DNA from: an uncultured Fidelibacterota bacterium | GTDB lineage: Bacteria > Fidelibacterota > Marinisomatia > Marinisomatales > TCS55 | DNA: 42,649 nucleotides | Direction of reading: 5' to 3' | Assembly (NCBI GenBank): GCA_913049685.1 | Contig: CAJWZD010000015.1 | Span: 1 to 42,649, forward strand | Shown here: piece after piece, positions 9,004-17,795 of the stretch | Layout of the letters: the number at the start of each line of letters is the position of its first letter | How positions within the stretch are numbered: position 1 is the stretch's first letter | Position numbers and translations under genes: made by a program | Notes under the pieces: model-generated | The model's input: only the letters and a program-made list of their open reading frames with translations | Databases searched by the model: none | What the model was told of the DNA's origin: nothing

Positions 9004-9558
9004 TCATGCATTATATTGGTTCATTGTTTTACTCAAACCATCCTGAATAATAGATTCAATAGCATCAGATATTTTCACAATTACCTCATTAGCCACTATT
9101 TGATCTTCTTTTCTAAAATCCTTTAAAACATATTTTTCTGAGGGTCTGAGATTGGTTCCAGAAGCAATGCCAAACCTAATTCTTGGAAAACTGTTTGTTC
9201 CTAAGCGATAGATAATTGACTCCATGCCCTTATGACAACCGTCGCCTCCAGAAGGTTTGATTCTTATTTTACCGAGCGGTAAATCGACATCATCAAAAAT
9301 AATAAAGAGGTTCTCTAATTTTAAATTCCACTTTGCAATTAAAGATTTAATTATCATACCGCTATTATTCATTCCAGTTAATGGCTTGATCAATACTATG
9401 TTTTTTTCAGTATTTTCTGCAAAAAGATATTGACCGTCACCTGGCAATAAATCCATCTTCCAACGTTTACACAATTCATCAATCACCCAAAAACCTGCAT
9501 TATGTTTTGTTTGGGCATAGTGACTTCCAGGGTTACCTAAACCTATAAATGAATACAT
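9004..9558 (-). CDS. pth: Peptidyl-tRNA hydrolase
   Basis: The 184-residue enzyme releases peptides from stalled peptidyl-tRNAs. Family motifs are in order: FIGLGNPGSHYAQTKHNAG with the catalytic His at 19, NNSGMIIKSL, DDVDLPLGKIRIKPSGG and GCHKGMESII. Length is standard. It follows rplY by 5 bp, forming the widely conserved prs-rplY(ctc)-pth string. The end of the protein (TMNQYNA) shows no extension. Confidence 0.97.
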   Translation of the reverse strand: MYSFIGLGNPGSHYAQTKHNAGFWVIDELCKRWKMDLLPGDGQYLFAENTEKNIVLIKPLTGMNNSGMIIKSLIAKWNLKLENLFIIFDDVDLPLGKIRIKPSGGDGCHKGMESIIYRLGTNSFPRIRFGIASGTNLRPSEKYVLKDFRKEDQIVANEVIVKISDAIESIIQDGLSKTMNQYNA

Positions 9559-9563
9559 TAAAT

Positions 9564-10247
9564 CTAATCTGAACTTTCATCTTTAGGTTTTTGATCTTCA
9601 TCGCCATCGGTTTTCTTTTCTTCAGTATCATCTTGCGCTTCTGAAACATCTTCACCTTCTTCATCTCCCTCTTCGTCAGGCACCTCTACTTCAACTTCAG
9701 CCGTTGGTGGGGCACAAACTGCAATTGTTGTATCTTCAGGTGATAATAACTCTGTATCATCAGGAAGATTAATATCGCTAGCAAATACAGTACCATTAAG
9801 CTCTAAATTAGTGATATCAACATCAATACTATCTGGAACACCAGTCGGCAAACATTCAATATCTATTGCATTAGCTGATTGAGAAACAATACCACCCTCA
9901 ATAGCTCCAACTGAATCACCAACTAGATTTAGTGGAATACTGAATTTCATCTTCACGTCTCTTCTCACTCGCAAAAGATCTAAATGGATGATTTGTTCAG
10001 TCACGGGATGATATTGTGCTTCTTTTACGGTGACATAAATAGTATTTCCATCTAATTCCAATTCAAAAACTTGCTGCCCAGATTGAATAGCTTTATGCAA
10101 AACCTTTTTATCAATCGACATGTTTTGATTTTCTTCACCACCGTAATAATAATTTACTGGAATTTTTCCATCTCGTCTCAATTTCCTTGCTGCTGCATTT
10201 CCTGTTTTACTTCTTGGTTCTAGATTTAGTTTAAAAAATGATTCCAT
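9564..10247 (-). CDS. rplY: 50S ribosomal protein L25, long Ctc form with acidic tail
   Basis: The protein has the two-domain L25/Ctc (TL5) layout. The N-terminal 5S rRNA-binding domain (about 1-90) includes NAAARKLRRDGKIPVNYY and ends near IIHLDLLRV. The C-terminal TL5 beta domain follows (about 95-190), including the PDSIDVDITNLELNGTVFA stretch. The last 45 or so residues are a low-complexity acidic tail with runs of Glu and Asp. Ctc forms are often linked to stress tolerance. The gene is 14 bp after prs and 5 bp before pth. Confidence 0.95.
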   Translation of the reverse strand: MESFFKLNLEPRSKTGNAAARKLRRDGKIPVNYYYGGEENQNMSIDKKVLHKAIQSGQQVFELELDGNTIYVTVKEAQYHPVTEQIIHLDLLRVRRDVKMKFSIPLNLVGDSVGAIEGGIVSQSANAIDIECLPTGVPDSIDVDITNLELNGTVFASDINLPDDTELLSPEDTTIAVCAPPTAEVEVEVPDEEGDEEGEDVSEAQDDTEEKKTDGDEDQKPKDESSD

Positions 10248-10261
10248 AATATTTACCTAGT

Positions 10262-11206
10262 TTAAAATTCGAATAAAGCGCTAACGGATTTGCCATCGTA
10301 AACGCGTTTGATAGCTTCTGCAAATACTTCAGATACAGTTACTATTTGCATATTGTCTAATTTTTTGTTTTCAGAGATGGATACAGTATCTGTCACAATG
10401 AGTTTGCTTATAGCTGAATCTTTTATTCTGTCGATTGCAGGTCCCGATAAAATAGCATGTGTTGCTACCGCAGTAACGCTTTTAGCGCCATTTTCTATAG
10501 CTGAGTTAGCTGCATTAACAGTTGTTCCCGCTGTGTCGATCATATCATCAATTATTAACACATCTTTATTTTTCAAATCTCCAATCAGATGCATTACTTG
10601 TGCTTTGTTAGGCGCATATCTTCTTTTATCAATTAGAGCAAAATGCATTCCAAGTTTTTTTGCATAAGACTGACTCATTCTAGCAGAGCCCACATCAGGG
10701 GACAAAACTGCAGAATTTTCTTGATCAAAATTTAAAGATTTAATTGCATCTAACAGTACCATTCTGCTATAGAGATGGTCAAATGGAATTGTTGCAAATC
10801 CTTGTATTTGGGTGGAGTGCAAATCCATAGTGATAATTCGGTCAGCTCCTGTAGCAGTTATTAGATCTACCATCACTCTAGAGGAAATGGGAACACGCGG
10901 ATTATCTTTACGGTCCTGTCGTCCATAGCCAAAATAAGGAACAACTGCGGTGACAGTTTTGGCTGAAGCCCTAACTGCGGCATCGATTATTAAAATTAAT
11001 TCCATGATATTTTCAGCAGGGCTATTTGTGGGCTGTATAATAAATACATCACAACCTCTGATATTCTCTTCAAACTGAAGCCATAGCTCTCCATCTGAAA
11101 AAGTCTTTATCGTCAACTTTCCAAGGTCTTTACCAAGGTAATTAGCAATATCCTTGCTTAAAGCAGGGTTACTACGTCCAGAAAATATTTTTAACTGATC
11201 ATTCAT
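10262..11206 (-). CDS. prs: Ribose-phosphate pyrophosphokinase (PRPP synthetase)
   Basis: The 314-residue class I enzyme makes PRPP from ribose 5-phosphate and ATP for nucleotide, His and Trp synthesis. It shows the N-terminal KIFSGRSNPALSKDIA opening, the ATP-loop segment YFGYGRQDRKDNPR, the ITMDLHSTQIQGF metal/ribose-phosphate segment, and the PRPP-binding loop VLIIDDMIDTAGTT. Length and motif spacing are normal. It lies just downstream of tRNA-Gln and ispE and leads into rplY-pth. Confidence 0.97.
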   Translation of the reverse strand: MNDQLKIFSGRSNPALSKDIANYLGKDLGKLTIKTFSDGELWLQFEENIRGCDVFIIQPTNSPAENIMELILIIDAAVRASAKTVTAVVPYFGYGRQDRKDNPRVPISSRVMVDLITATGADRIITMDLHSTQIQGFATIPFDHLYSRMVLLDAIKSLNFDQENSAVLSPDVGSARMSQSYAKKLGMHFALIDKRRYAPNKAQVMHLIGDLKNKDVLIIDDMIDTAGTTVNAANSAIENGAKSVTAVATHAILSGPAIDRIKDSAISKLIVTDTVSISENKKLDNMQIVTVSEVFAEAIKRVYDGKSVSALFEF

Positions 11207-11217
11207 AATTTTAATTG

Positions 11218-11288
11218 CTGGGGCGTAGGGACTCGAACCCCAACTGCCTGGACCAAAACCAGGTGTCCTACCATTAGACGACGCCCCA
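11218..11288 (-). tRNA. tRNA-Gln (anticodon UUG)
   Basis: On the minus strand a full cloverleaf folds by eye. The acceptor stem TGGGGCG/CGCCCCA pairs at all 7 positions. The D arm is GTC-TAATGGTAG-GAC. The anticodon arm is CCTGG-TTTTGGT-CCAGG with TTG as the anticodon (Gln). The variable loop is 4 nt, and the T arm is TGGGG-TTCGAGT-CCCTA. The discriminator base is G and the next bases are CAA, so the 3' CCA is not encoded. It sits between ispE and prs on the same strand and is probably processed from a shared transcript. Confidence 0.96.
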
Positions 11289-11325
11289 GTACGATAATTT
11301 TAATTGAAAAGTAAGGTTTAATTGC

Positions 11326-12156
11326 TTAGATAGGCCTGGTAAGAATGGTCAAGTGTGAGTTATGGAAATAGGACGCAGCTTTTTTTGCATAAGCTTTATC
11401 GTCAAATACTCCAAACACAGTCGAGCCACTTCCCGACAGACTGGCAAATTTAGCACCGCTATCTAGCAATTTATTCTTGATAGATCCAATCTCTGGATAT
11501 GCAGGAATCACAATCTTTTCAAAATCATTCTCAAAAAACTTAAATGAGAGAAAATCCTTCCTCATCAAGTCCGCGAATCTAAGTATACTGTTGTCAGATT
11601 TCAATTTATTTTTTATTTGACTATATGCCCATTCTGTACTGATTGATACTTTAGGAATAACAAGTAAGATTGTTGCTTCAAGTTTTTTAGTGATTGGTAA
11701 TAATTTCTCACCCTTTTCTTGCCCTATTTGCGTGCCTCCCTTTATAAAAAAAGGTACATCTGCTCCAATATTAACAGCAATACTTTCAAGTTTTTTATCG
11801 TTAAGCCCTAAATTATAAAGTGAGTTTAATCCATTAAGAGTGGCAGCAGCATTTGCAGATCCTCCACCTATCCCACTTCCAACTGGTATTCTTTTTTCTA
11901 GAGATATTTTAACTCCAAGATCTTGGTTCAATTCGTGGCATAATACACTATATGCTTTATGACAAAGGTTTGAACTGTCAAGAGGTATCCAGTCCACATC
12001 TGACCTTATTTGACATCCTGACTTATGTTTGACTAATTCAATTTTATCACCAAAATCTACTTCCTGAAAAATTGTAACTATATTATGAAGACCATCTGAA
12101 CGTTTGTTCAGAACTTTTAAACCGAGATTAATTTTCGATTTTGACTGAAAGAGCAT
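11326..12156 (-). CDS. ispE: 4-diphosphocytidyl-2-C-methyl-D-erythritol kinase
   Basis: This 276-residue GHMP-family kinase phosphorylates CDP-methylerythritol in the MEP isoprenoid pathway. It has the N-terminal SKINLGLKVLNKRSDGLHNI motif, the glycine-rich ATP loop PVGSGIGGGSANAAATL (about 90-106), and the third GHMP motif LSGSGSTVFGVF near the C-terminus. It follows ispF by 3 bp, so ispD, ispF and ispE, three successive MEP steps, are one unit here. Confidence 0.96.
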   Translation of the reverse strand: MLFQSKSKINLGLKVLNKRSDGLHNIVTIFQEVDFGDKIELVKHKSGCQIRSDVDWIPLDSSNLCHKAYSVLCHELNQDLGVKISLEKRIPVGSGIGGGSANAAATLNGLNSLYNLGLNDKKLESIAVNIGADVPFFIKGGTQIGQEKGEKLLPITKKLEATILLVIPKVSISTEWAYSQIKNKLKSDNSILRFADLMRKDFLSFKFFENDFEKIVIPAYPEIGSIKNKLLDSGAKFASLSGSGSTVFGVFDDKAYAKKAASYFHNSHLTILTRPI

Positions 12157-12159
12157 TAA

Positions 12160-12636
12160 CTATTTTTTGCTTAATGTTGCAATGGCTTGGCATGCTATGC
12201 CTTTACCTTCTCCAATAAATCCCAAATAGTCTGTCGTAGTAGCTTTAATAGAAACTGTACATTTTTCGTTGTTAAGGTTCTCTAAGATATTGATTTTCAT
12301 TTTTTCAATAAAGCGTGAAAGATTGGGTTGTTGTAATATTATGACAGCATCGATATGTTCAATTTTAAAATCCCGCTTAATTAAATCATTATAGATAAAG
12401 CTCAACATTTTAAGACTACTAAAGTTTTTCCATTTTTCATCACTACTTGGAAAGTGTTTTCCTATATCACCGTTTGATGATGCACCTAATATTGAATCAA
12501 TAATTGAATGGACTAAAACATCTCCATCAGAATGACCAGATATTCCTTTATCAAAATCAATATCAACGCCACCAATTATTAAACTTTCACCTGATTCTAA
12601 CTGATGAACATCATAACCAATACCAACTTTATACAT
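12160..12636 (-). CDS. ispF: 2-C-methyl-D-erythritol 2,4-cyclodiphosphate synthase
   Basis: The 158-residue enzyme catalyses the cyclisation step of the MEP pathway as a trimer. Metal ligands Asp9, His11 (GYDVHQ) and His43 (DGDVLVHS) are present, as are the SGHSDGDV loop and the C-terminal TTTDYLGFIGEGKGIACQA signature. Length is typical. Its start overlaps the ispD 3' end by 8 bp, indicating translational coupling. Confidence 0.97.
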   Translation of the reverse strand: MYKVGIGYDVHQLESGESLIIGGVDIDFDKGISGHSDGDVLVHSIIDSILGASSNGDIGKHFPSSDEKWKNFSSLKMLSFIYNDLIKRDFKIEHIDAVIILQQPNLSRFIEKMKINILENLNNEKCTVSIKATTTDYLGFIGEGKGIACQAIATLSKK

Positions 12637-13312
12637 TTTTCTTAAGCCTTAAGAGCGCTTCTGCCATTATCCAATCCTCTTGCGTTGTAATTTTAAAATT
12701 AATAGAAGAATCATTAATTATTTTTACTTGATAACCTGCCTTTTCAGCTAGAGATGAATCATCTGTTGCTAATATGTTTTGTTTTTTTGCTAATTCGTAA
12801 GCATTCACAATTACCTCTTTTGCAAATGCTTGAGGTGTTTGAACTTGCCATATTTTTTTTCTATCAATCGTTCTACTAACTACACCGTCTGAGAATTCCT
12901 TTAGAGTGTCAGTTGATTTGTGGCCTACTGTAACTGCATCACAGGTCTTAAGTGCATCAATCAATTTCTCAATAAGTTCTCTAGAAACAAAAGGCCTGGC
13001 AGCATCATGCACACATACATACTTTGTATTGCTATTTGTTTGAGCTAATGCATTATAGATAGAGCTTTGTCTAGTATCGCCACCTTCAATTATTTTTACT
13101 TTTTTCTCAGTTGCAATTAAATCAACAACTGAAGCAATTTTATCAACATCATTTTTCTGAGCAGCAATTATAATATCATTAATAGCTGTTGATTCAATGA
13201 AAGGAATTAATGTGTAATAAATCAAAGGTCTTCCATTTAAATCCTTCAATTGTTTTTTTTCGCCAAATCTTTTTCCAGATCCAGCCGCCGGGATAATCGC
13301 TGATGCTAGCAT
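12629..13312 (-). CDS. ispD: 2-C-methyl-D-erythritol 4-phosphate cytidylyltransferase
   Basis: The 227-residue nucleotidyltransferase makes CDP-methylerythritol. The CTP-binding loop IIPAAGSGKRFGEKKQ (residues 6-21) and the VHDAARPFVS segment are intact, followed by the substrate segment TVGHKSTDTLKE and KIWQVQTPQAF. It is a stand-alone IspD and not the IspDF fusion found in some bacteria; the partner ispF overlaps it by 8 bp. queA lies 8 bp upstream. Confidence 0.97.
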   Translation of the reverse strand: MLASAIIPAAGSGKRFGEKKQLKDLNGRPLIYYTLIPFIESTAINDIIIAAQKNDVDKIASVVDLIATEKKVKIIEGGDTRQSSIYNALAQTNSNTKYVCVHDAARPFVSRELIEKLIDALKTCDAVTVGHKSTDTLKEFSDGVVSRTIDRKKIWQVQTPQAFAKEVIVNAYELAKKQNILATDDSSLAEKAGYQVKIINDSSINFKITTQEDWIMAEALLRLKKNV

Positions 13313-13320
13313 TTATGAAA

Positions 13321-14373
13321 TTACATTATCAACATTGCATCGCCATAGCTTAAGAATCTGTAATTATTTTTCTTGGCCTCCCTATAGGCCTTCATAATCA
13401 AGTCTCTATCAGCGAAAGCTGAGATCATCATCAATAAAGTGCTTTTAGGTTGATGAAAATTAGTAATCATTGCATCAACCATTTTAAAATCATAGGGGGG
13501 GTAAATAAATTTGTCTGTCCATCCTCTTTTTGGCGATACTTGAAATCCAGAAACAGCAACAGTTTCAAGGGACCTAACTGTTGAAGTGCCTACGGCAAAC
13601 ACCTTTTTTCTTTTTTTCTTAGTCTCATTAATCAGCATAGCGGTATCAGGAGAAACTTCAAAATATTCTGAATCCATTTGATGCCGATTTAGATCCTCAA
13701 CTTGAACTGGACGAAATGTTCCTAAGCCAATGTGTAAAGTGGTATGAGCAGTTCTTGCTCCCTTATTATGCAGCCTTTTAATTAATCCCTCAGTAAAATG
13801 CAAGCCAGCTGTTGGTGCTGCGACCGCTCCCCTTTCCTGAGCAAAAACAGTTTGGTACCTAATTTTATCCTTTGGTTCAGATTCTCTTTTGATATATGGT
13901 GGTAAGGGAGAGATTCCTACCTTATCAATTACTTCATAAATATCTTCATTTTCATATTCAAACCGAACAACACGCCCACCTGAGATTGTATTATCAATAA
14001 CATCGCAATAAACGTTCTTGGTAAACATCAACTTATTTCCAATTCGTACTTTTCTAGCCGGCCTAACCATTACTTCCCAAAGATCATTTTCAAGTTCTCT
14101 TAAAAGAAAAACTTCGACCTTTGCCTCTGTTCTGTCTTTGTTTGCGTAAAGTCTCGCAGGAAATACTTTTGTATTATTTGTGATCAATAAATCATTTTTC
14201 TTAAAATAATCAGGAAGATTTGAAAATGTTTTGTGCTCAATTTCTCCAGTGTCCTTGTGGATTACCATGAGTTTGGATTGGTCTCGACGTTTAGCTGGAT
14301 ATTGAGCTATATATTTTTCTGGAAGCGGGTAATCAAAATCTGCAAGTTTCCATTTTTTCTTTTTTTCAATCAT
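13321..14373 (-). CDS. queA: S-adenosylmethionine:tRNA ribosyltransferase-isomerase (queuosine synthesis)
   Basis: The 350-residue enzyme adds the epoxycyclopentane group of queuosine to the wobble base of GUN anticodons. Motifs include [15 protein letters not shown], the [14 protein letters not shown] segment, [16 protein letters not shown], the [12 protein letters not shown] active-site region and [17 protein letters not shown]. Length is normal. The ATG overlaps the ruvB 3' end by 8 bp, a common ruvB-queA pairing in bacteria. Confidence 0.97.
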   Translation of the reverse strand: MIEKKKKWKLADFDYPLPEKYIAQYPAKRRDQSKLMVIHKDTGEIEHKTFSNLPDYFKKNDLLITNNTKVFPARLYANKDRTEAKVEVFLLRELENDLWEVMVRPARKVRIGNKLMFTKNVYCDVIDNTISGGRVVRFEYENEDIYEVIDKVGISPLPPYIKRESEPKDKIRYQTVFAQERGAVAAPTAGLHFTEGLIKRLHNKGARTAHTTLHIGLGTFRPVQVEDLNRHQMDSEYFEVSPDTAMLINETKKKRKKVFAVGTSTVRSLETVAVSGFQVSPKRGWTDKFIYPPYDFKMVDAMITNFHQPKSTLLMMISAFADRDLIMKAYREAKKNNYRFLSYGDAMLIM

Positions 14374-15391
14374 TAAATAACCTTTGTTGTTGTTTTGTTA
14401 TAGTTTTTCCTAGATGGGAATAAGATTTTTCTTGAGCAATTCGACCACGATTGGTTCTCTGTATAAAGCCCTCTTTTATTAGAAAAGGCTCATAGACATC
14501 TTCTATTGTAGATACATCTTCACTTACTGCAACAGCAAGAGAGTTTAATCCAACTGGTCCGCCGTTAAATTTATCAATCAATGTATCTAGTATAGTTCTA
14601 TCCATTGAATCTAATCCGAATTTATCAATTCCAAGTGTATTAAGAGAGTCCTTTGCAACCTCAGAAGAAATCTTGCCATTAGCTTTAACATCAGCATAAT
14701 CTCGGGTTCGTCTTAAAATGCGATTAGCTATTCTTGGCGTCCCCCTAGACCTGCTTGCTAATTCAAGCGCACCATCTTTGTCTATCTCAACTTCTAAAAT
14801 CTCAGCTGAGCGCTTAATTATTTCATATAGATCTTCTTTTTCGTAATAGTCAAAACGCAGTAAAACTCCAAAACGATCTCTTAAGGGTGAAGTTAAGCTT
14901 CCTAACCGCGTGGTTGCACCTACCAGCGTGAATGGTTCAACATTAAGCTGGACGCTTCTTGCGCTTGGACCCTTATCAATCATTATTTCAATTTTATAAT
15001 CTTCCATTGCGGAATATAAATATTCTTCAACAACAGCATTTAGGCGATGTATCTCATCAATGAAAAAAACATCTTTTTCTTCTAAGCTGGTTAAAATACC
15101 AGCTAAGTCTCCTGCTTTATCAAGAACTGGTCCAGAGGTTTGTTTTATGTTCACTCCAAGCTCACGTGCGATTATGATTGATAGTGTTGTTTTTCCAAGG
15201 CCTGGTGGTCCAAAAAATAATACATGATCTAACGACTCACCTCTTTTGCTCGCTGCTTCTATATACAGCTTTAGGCTGTCAACAATATCCTTTTGGCCAA
15301 TAAATTCATCCATGATATTTGGCCTAAGAGATTTTTCAACGGCTATATCATCATCAAATGGCTGTGGATCGTTAATGTGGATTTCTGTCAA
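14366..15391 (-). CDS. ruvB: Holliday junction branch-migration helicase RuvB
   Basis: The 341-residue AAA+ motor drives branch migration with RuvA. Walker A GPPGLGKT is at 61-68 and Walker B VFFIDEIH at 108-115; sensor 1 ([11 protein letters not shown]), the arginine finger region ([11 protein letters not shown]) and the C-terminal winged helix ([30 protein letters not shown]) are all present. The start is a TTG codon: the next in-frame ATG would remove the N-terminal region through residue 26, including the conserved SLRP element. Only a weak ribosome-binding site is visible. A candidate promoter lies just upstream. ruvA and ruvC are not in the window. Confidence 0.97.
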   Translation of the reverse strand: MTEIHINDPQPFDDDIAVEKSLRPNIMDEFIGQKDIVDSLKLYIEAASKRGESLDHVLFFGPPGLGKTTLSIIIARELGVNIKQTSGPVLDKAGDLAGILTSLEEKDVFFIDEIHRLNAVVEEYLYSAMEDYKIEIMIDKGPSARSVQLNVEPFTLVGATTRLGSLTSPLRDRFGVLLRFDYYEKEDLYEIIKRSAEILEVEIDKDGALELASRSRGTPRIANRILRRTRDYADVKANGKISSEVAKDSLNTLGIDKFGLDSMDRTILDTLIDKFNGGPVGLNSLAVAVSEDVSTIEDVYEPFLIKEGFIQRTNRGRIAQEKSYSHLGKTITKQQQRLFND

Positions 15392-15424
15392 GGTTAGCTC
15401 AAATTATATAAATATTAACAATAG

Positions 15425-15453
15425 TATATACAGAAACTACAAAAATGATTCAA
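15425..15453 (-). promoter_or_regulatory. Candidate sigma70-type promoter for ruvB-queA-isp genes
   Basis: On the minus strand TTGAAT (complement of 15448-15453) is followed after exactly 17 nt by TATATA (complement of 15425-15430), 33 nt before the ruvB start. It falls in the 73-bp gap after the transketolase stop, one of the few gaps in the minus-strand block long enough for a promoter. Each hexamer matches consensus at 4 of 6 bases, so support is modest in such AT-rich DNA. Confidence 0.4.
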
Positions 15454-15464
15454 CCGCGTCAAAT

Positions 15465-17795
15465 CTATACACCTGAAATTGGGATAGAGCGTTTTATTAA
15501 TTCTAGTCTAACAAGCTTTTCATTGGCAAACTTTTTTATGCCGTCCAAAACACTTTTTTCATCCAATTTAGATTCTGCCACAATTTCATCTACTGAACCA
15601 CCAGTTCTCCACTGGTTATCGTGATCTGGACTCAGGCTATAGGCCTCAACAATTTTATTTGAGATCCAATTGTGCATCAGACGTAATCCGCTATTTGTTA
15701 TTATCATTGAATCTGCCCATTCTTTATCATTAATAATTTTTTGTTGATACTCTTTTGTTTGGTTACTGAATAATTGCCATGAAATAGCGGATATAATTTT
15801 AACGTTTATTCTTTCTTTTTTAAGATGGCCTAAAACTTTTACTACAGAATTTGTAGAGCTGGTACCTCGAACAATCACAACCCCTTTTTTTTCGGTATCA
15901 CCATCATAATTTTTAATTATATATGCTCCTTTTGATGCATCAAGATGGGACGCCATACCAAGTTTTTTTCTGTCTGGTATTTCAACGGGAGGTCGAGTTA
16001 AGTGCAATGCTACAACAGGAACATTAGTTTGCATAGCTGCCGCGAGTGCTGGCGCAACTTCATTATGCTCCCATGGATGAAGATTAATAATGTGACCATT
16101 AGGGAATAACTGAGTTACTCCTGGGGCAAAAATTCCAAAATGTGTTCTACTATCCTCTGCAGTTTCAGGTCCTGAGTGACCCGCTACCCATAAAAGCTTA
16201 CCTACTTTTAAATCTGAGTCCTGCGCTAATTGGCTGAAAAGTCTAATAGGTCCGTATTTCAAATAACTAAATGAGCCATATGTGCTCATAGCACCATAAA
16301 AGCCATTAAAGTCTTCATATGGGTCATCACAAAAATTTACTGTAGCTAAACCTGCAAGCATGCCGGAGTTTGTAAACTCTGTAATACCTTGAGGTATTAA
16401 TGGGCTGTCTTTATTTGTTTTATAATTGTATAATCCCATATCATTAGCTCCACCATAACCTTTTGCAAATCCAGAAATATTTGTTGAGTCTGCTAGGTCA
16501 GCACTCATAGCTACAACAAGCGGTCGCCCATATTTAGCGGTACATAATGAATTTATGTAACTAGCGTATTTTGAAAATCCAACCCTATTAGGGGCTTTTG
16601 TCCCAGGGTCAACAAACAAATCTTTTGGCAATGAACCCACATTAAATATCTCAGGATCTTTAGCAGGATTGTTTATAGTTATCTTGCATGAGCCTAGCTT
16701 CTCTGGAACGGAATCACCTAGACCCACTAAAGTGTCAGCAATATAATTTACTAGGTCTTGATTTGAGTTTAGTACCGAAAAAACAGAGTCAAAATAAGAT
16801 TTTGCCTGATCCTCTTGTCCTTCTCTTGTTTCAGCGGCTGCTTCGTTAAAACCATTAAATTCAACGTTATACTTTCGAGCAAAGTCTTCTTTTGTTTTCC
16901 AAAAAAGCTCTGAATTTCTTTTATGGGGGGAACCATGACTAGCATAATCTGATTTATGATATCCTCTACCTTTTGTTCCTTTTCCATAAATAACCTTAGG
17001 GGTATTTGGGTCTGCATTGGTTACTAAAAGCTTATAGTATGCACTTGTAAGCCCATCCCAATCTTCAACATCAGACGTTCCTTCAACGTGCCAACCATGA
17101 GATCCAAACCAATCTTCTGGTGTTCCATACACTATTGAGCTAAAGGGCCTTGCATCTATTCCAAAGTCATTCCAATCTAAAAAATAAACTAGGTTACCTA
17201 AACCAAGCCCCCATGCGGAGTTCATGGTTTCATGCGAAGCACCTGTGGTAAGTCCACCTTCACCTTCAAAAGCAAAAACTTTTACTTCAGGAACATTGGC
17301 ATACTTTAGAGCCAATGCTTCACCGGCGGCGGCGGGTGAGCCGTGACCGCTGGGTCCCGTATTGAATTTAAAAAATAGTGTCTTACCTTCCATTTCAGCA
17401 TGTCCAGGCAAACCCTTGTTATTTCTTAGGGTAATTAAATCTTCCCATGTTAATTGAAAATCGGATCCCTTGTGATGTGTATATATATCAAGTTTTGTTT
17501 GTTTATATTTTATTCTAAGCGCCTCATTTAAAACAGCAAGCGTTGCATAAACTACTGGATTTGTGTGCCCGGCAACTAACACATACCTGTCTGAAAATAC
17601 TTTTCCCGCATCTCTTATATCCCACCTCATTGCCCCTGAAAGTAGCGTTACAACCATTGCATGTACCTTTGAACGTGATCCTCCAGGATGGCCTGACTGT
17701 CTAAGATTAAGCATAACATCAATACACTGATCAATAAGGTCTTTTGTTACTTCCCATTTATCGTAAAACTGTTTGAGGTCATTAGGGTTTTTCAT
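15465..17795 (-). CDS. Divergent transketolase-family thiamine diphosphate enzyme
   Basis: The 776-residue protein has the three-domain transketolase order: ThDP pyrophosphate domain, pyrimidine domain, C-terminal domain. Landmarks are SGHPGGS (His36), AGHTNP (His77), GLPGHAEMEG (His132), TGPSGHGSP where ordinary transketolases read TGPLGQG, and SHGSPHKR. The ThDP/metal motif is GEG (178-180) to WND (208-210), not the usual GDG to DN. The protein is about 110 residues longer than typical bacterial transketolase, and the pyrimidine-domain segment is also altered (AGHSGPETAEDSRTHFG, where E. coli has a THDSIGLGEDGPTH-type sequence). It is probably the pentose-phosphate transketolase of this organism, but another ketol-transfer or E1-like substrate is possible. 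AGGTGG lies close before the ATG, which overlaps the uvrA stop. Confidence 0.8.
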   Translation of the reverse strand: MKNPNDLKQFYDKWEVTKDLIDQCIDVMLNLRQSGHPGGSRSKVHAMVVTLLSGAMRWDIRDAGKVFSDRYVLVAGHTNPVVYATLAVLNEALRIKYKQTKLDIYTHHKGSDFQLTWEDLITLRNNKGLPGHAEMEGKTLFFKFNTGPSGHGSPAAAGEALALKYANVPEVKVFAFEGEGGLTTGASHETMNSAWGLGLGNLVYFLDWNDFGIDARPFSSIVYGTPEDWFGSHGWHVEGTSDVEDWDGLTSAYYKLLVTNADPNTPKVIYGKGTKGRGYHKSDYASHGSPHKRNSELFWKTKEDFARKYNVEFNGFNEAAAETREGQEDQAKSYFDSVFSVLNSNQDLVNYIADTLVGLGDSVPEKLGSCKITINNPAKDPEIFNVGSLPKDLFVDPGTKAPNRVGFSKYASYINSLCTAKYGRPLVVAMSADLADSTNISGFAKGYGGANDMGLYNYKTNKDSPLIPQGITEFTNSGMLAGLATVNFCDDPYEDFNGFYGAMSTYGSFSYLKYGPIRLFSQLAQDSDLKVGKLLWVAGHSGPETAEDSRTHFGIFAPGVTQLFPNGHIINLHPWEHNEVAPALAAAMQTNVPVVALHLTRPPVEIPDRKKLGMASHLDASKGAYIIKNYDGDTEKKGVVIVRGTSSTNSVVKVLGHLKKERINVKIISAISWQLFSNQTKEYQQKIINDKEWADSMIITNSGLRLMHNWISNKIVEAYSLSPDHDNQWRTGGSVDEIVAESKLDEKSVLDGIKKFANEKLVRLELIKRSIPISGV

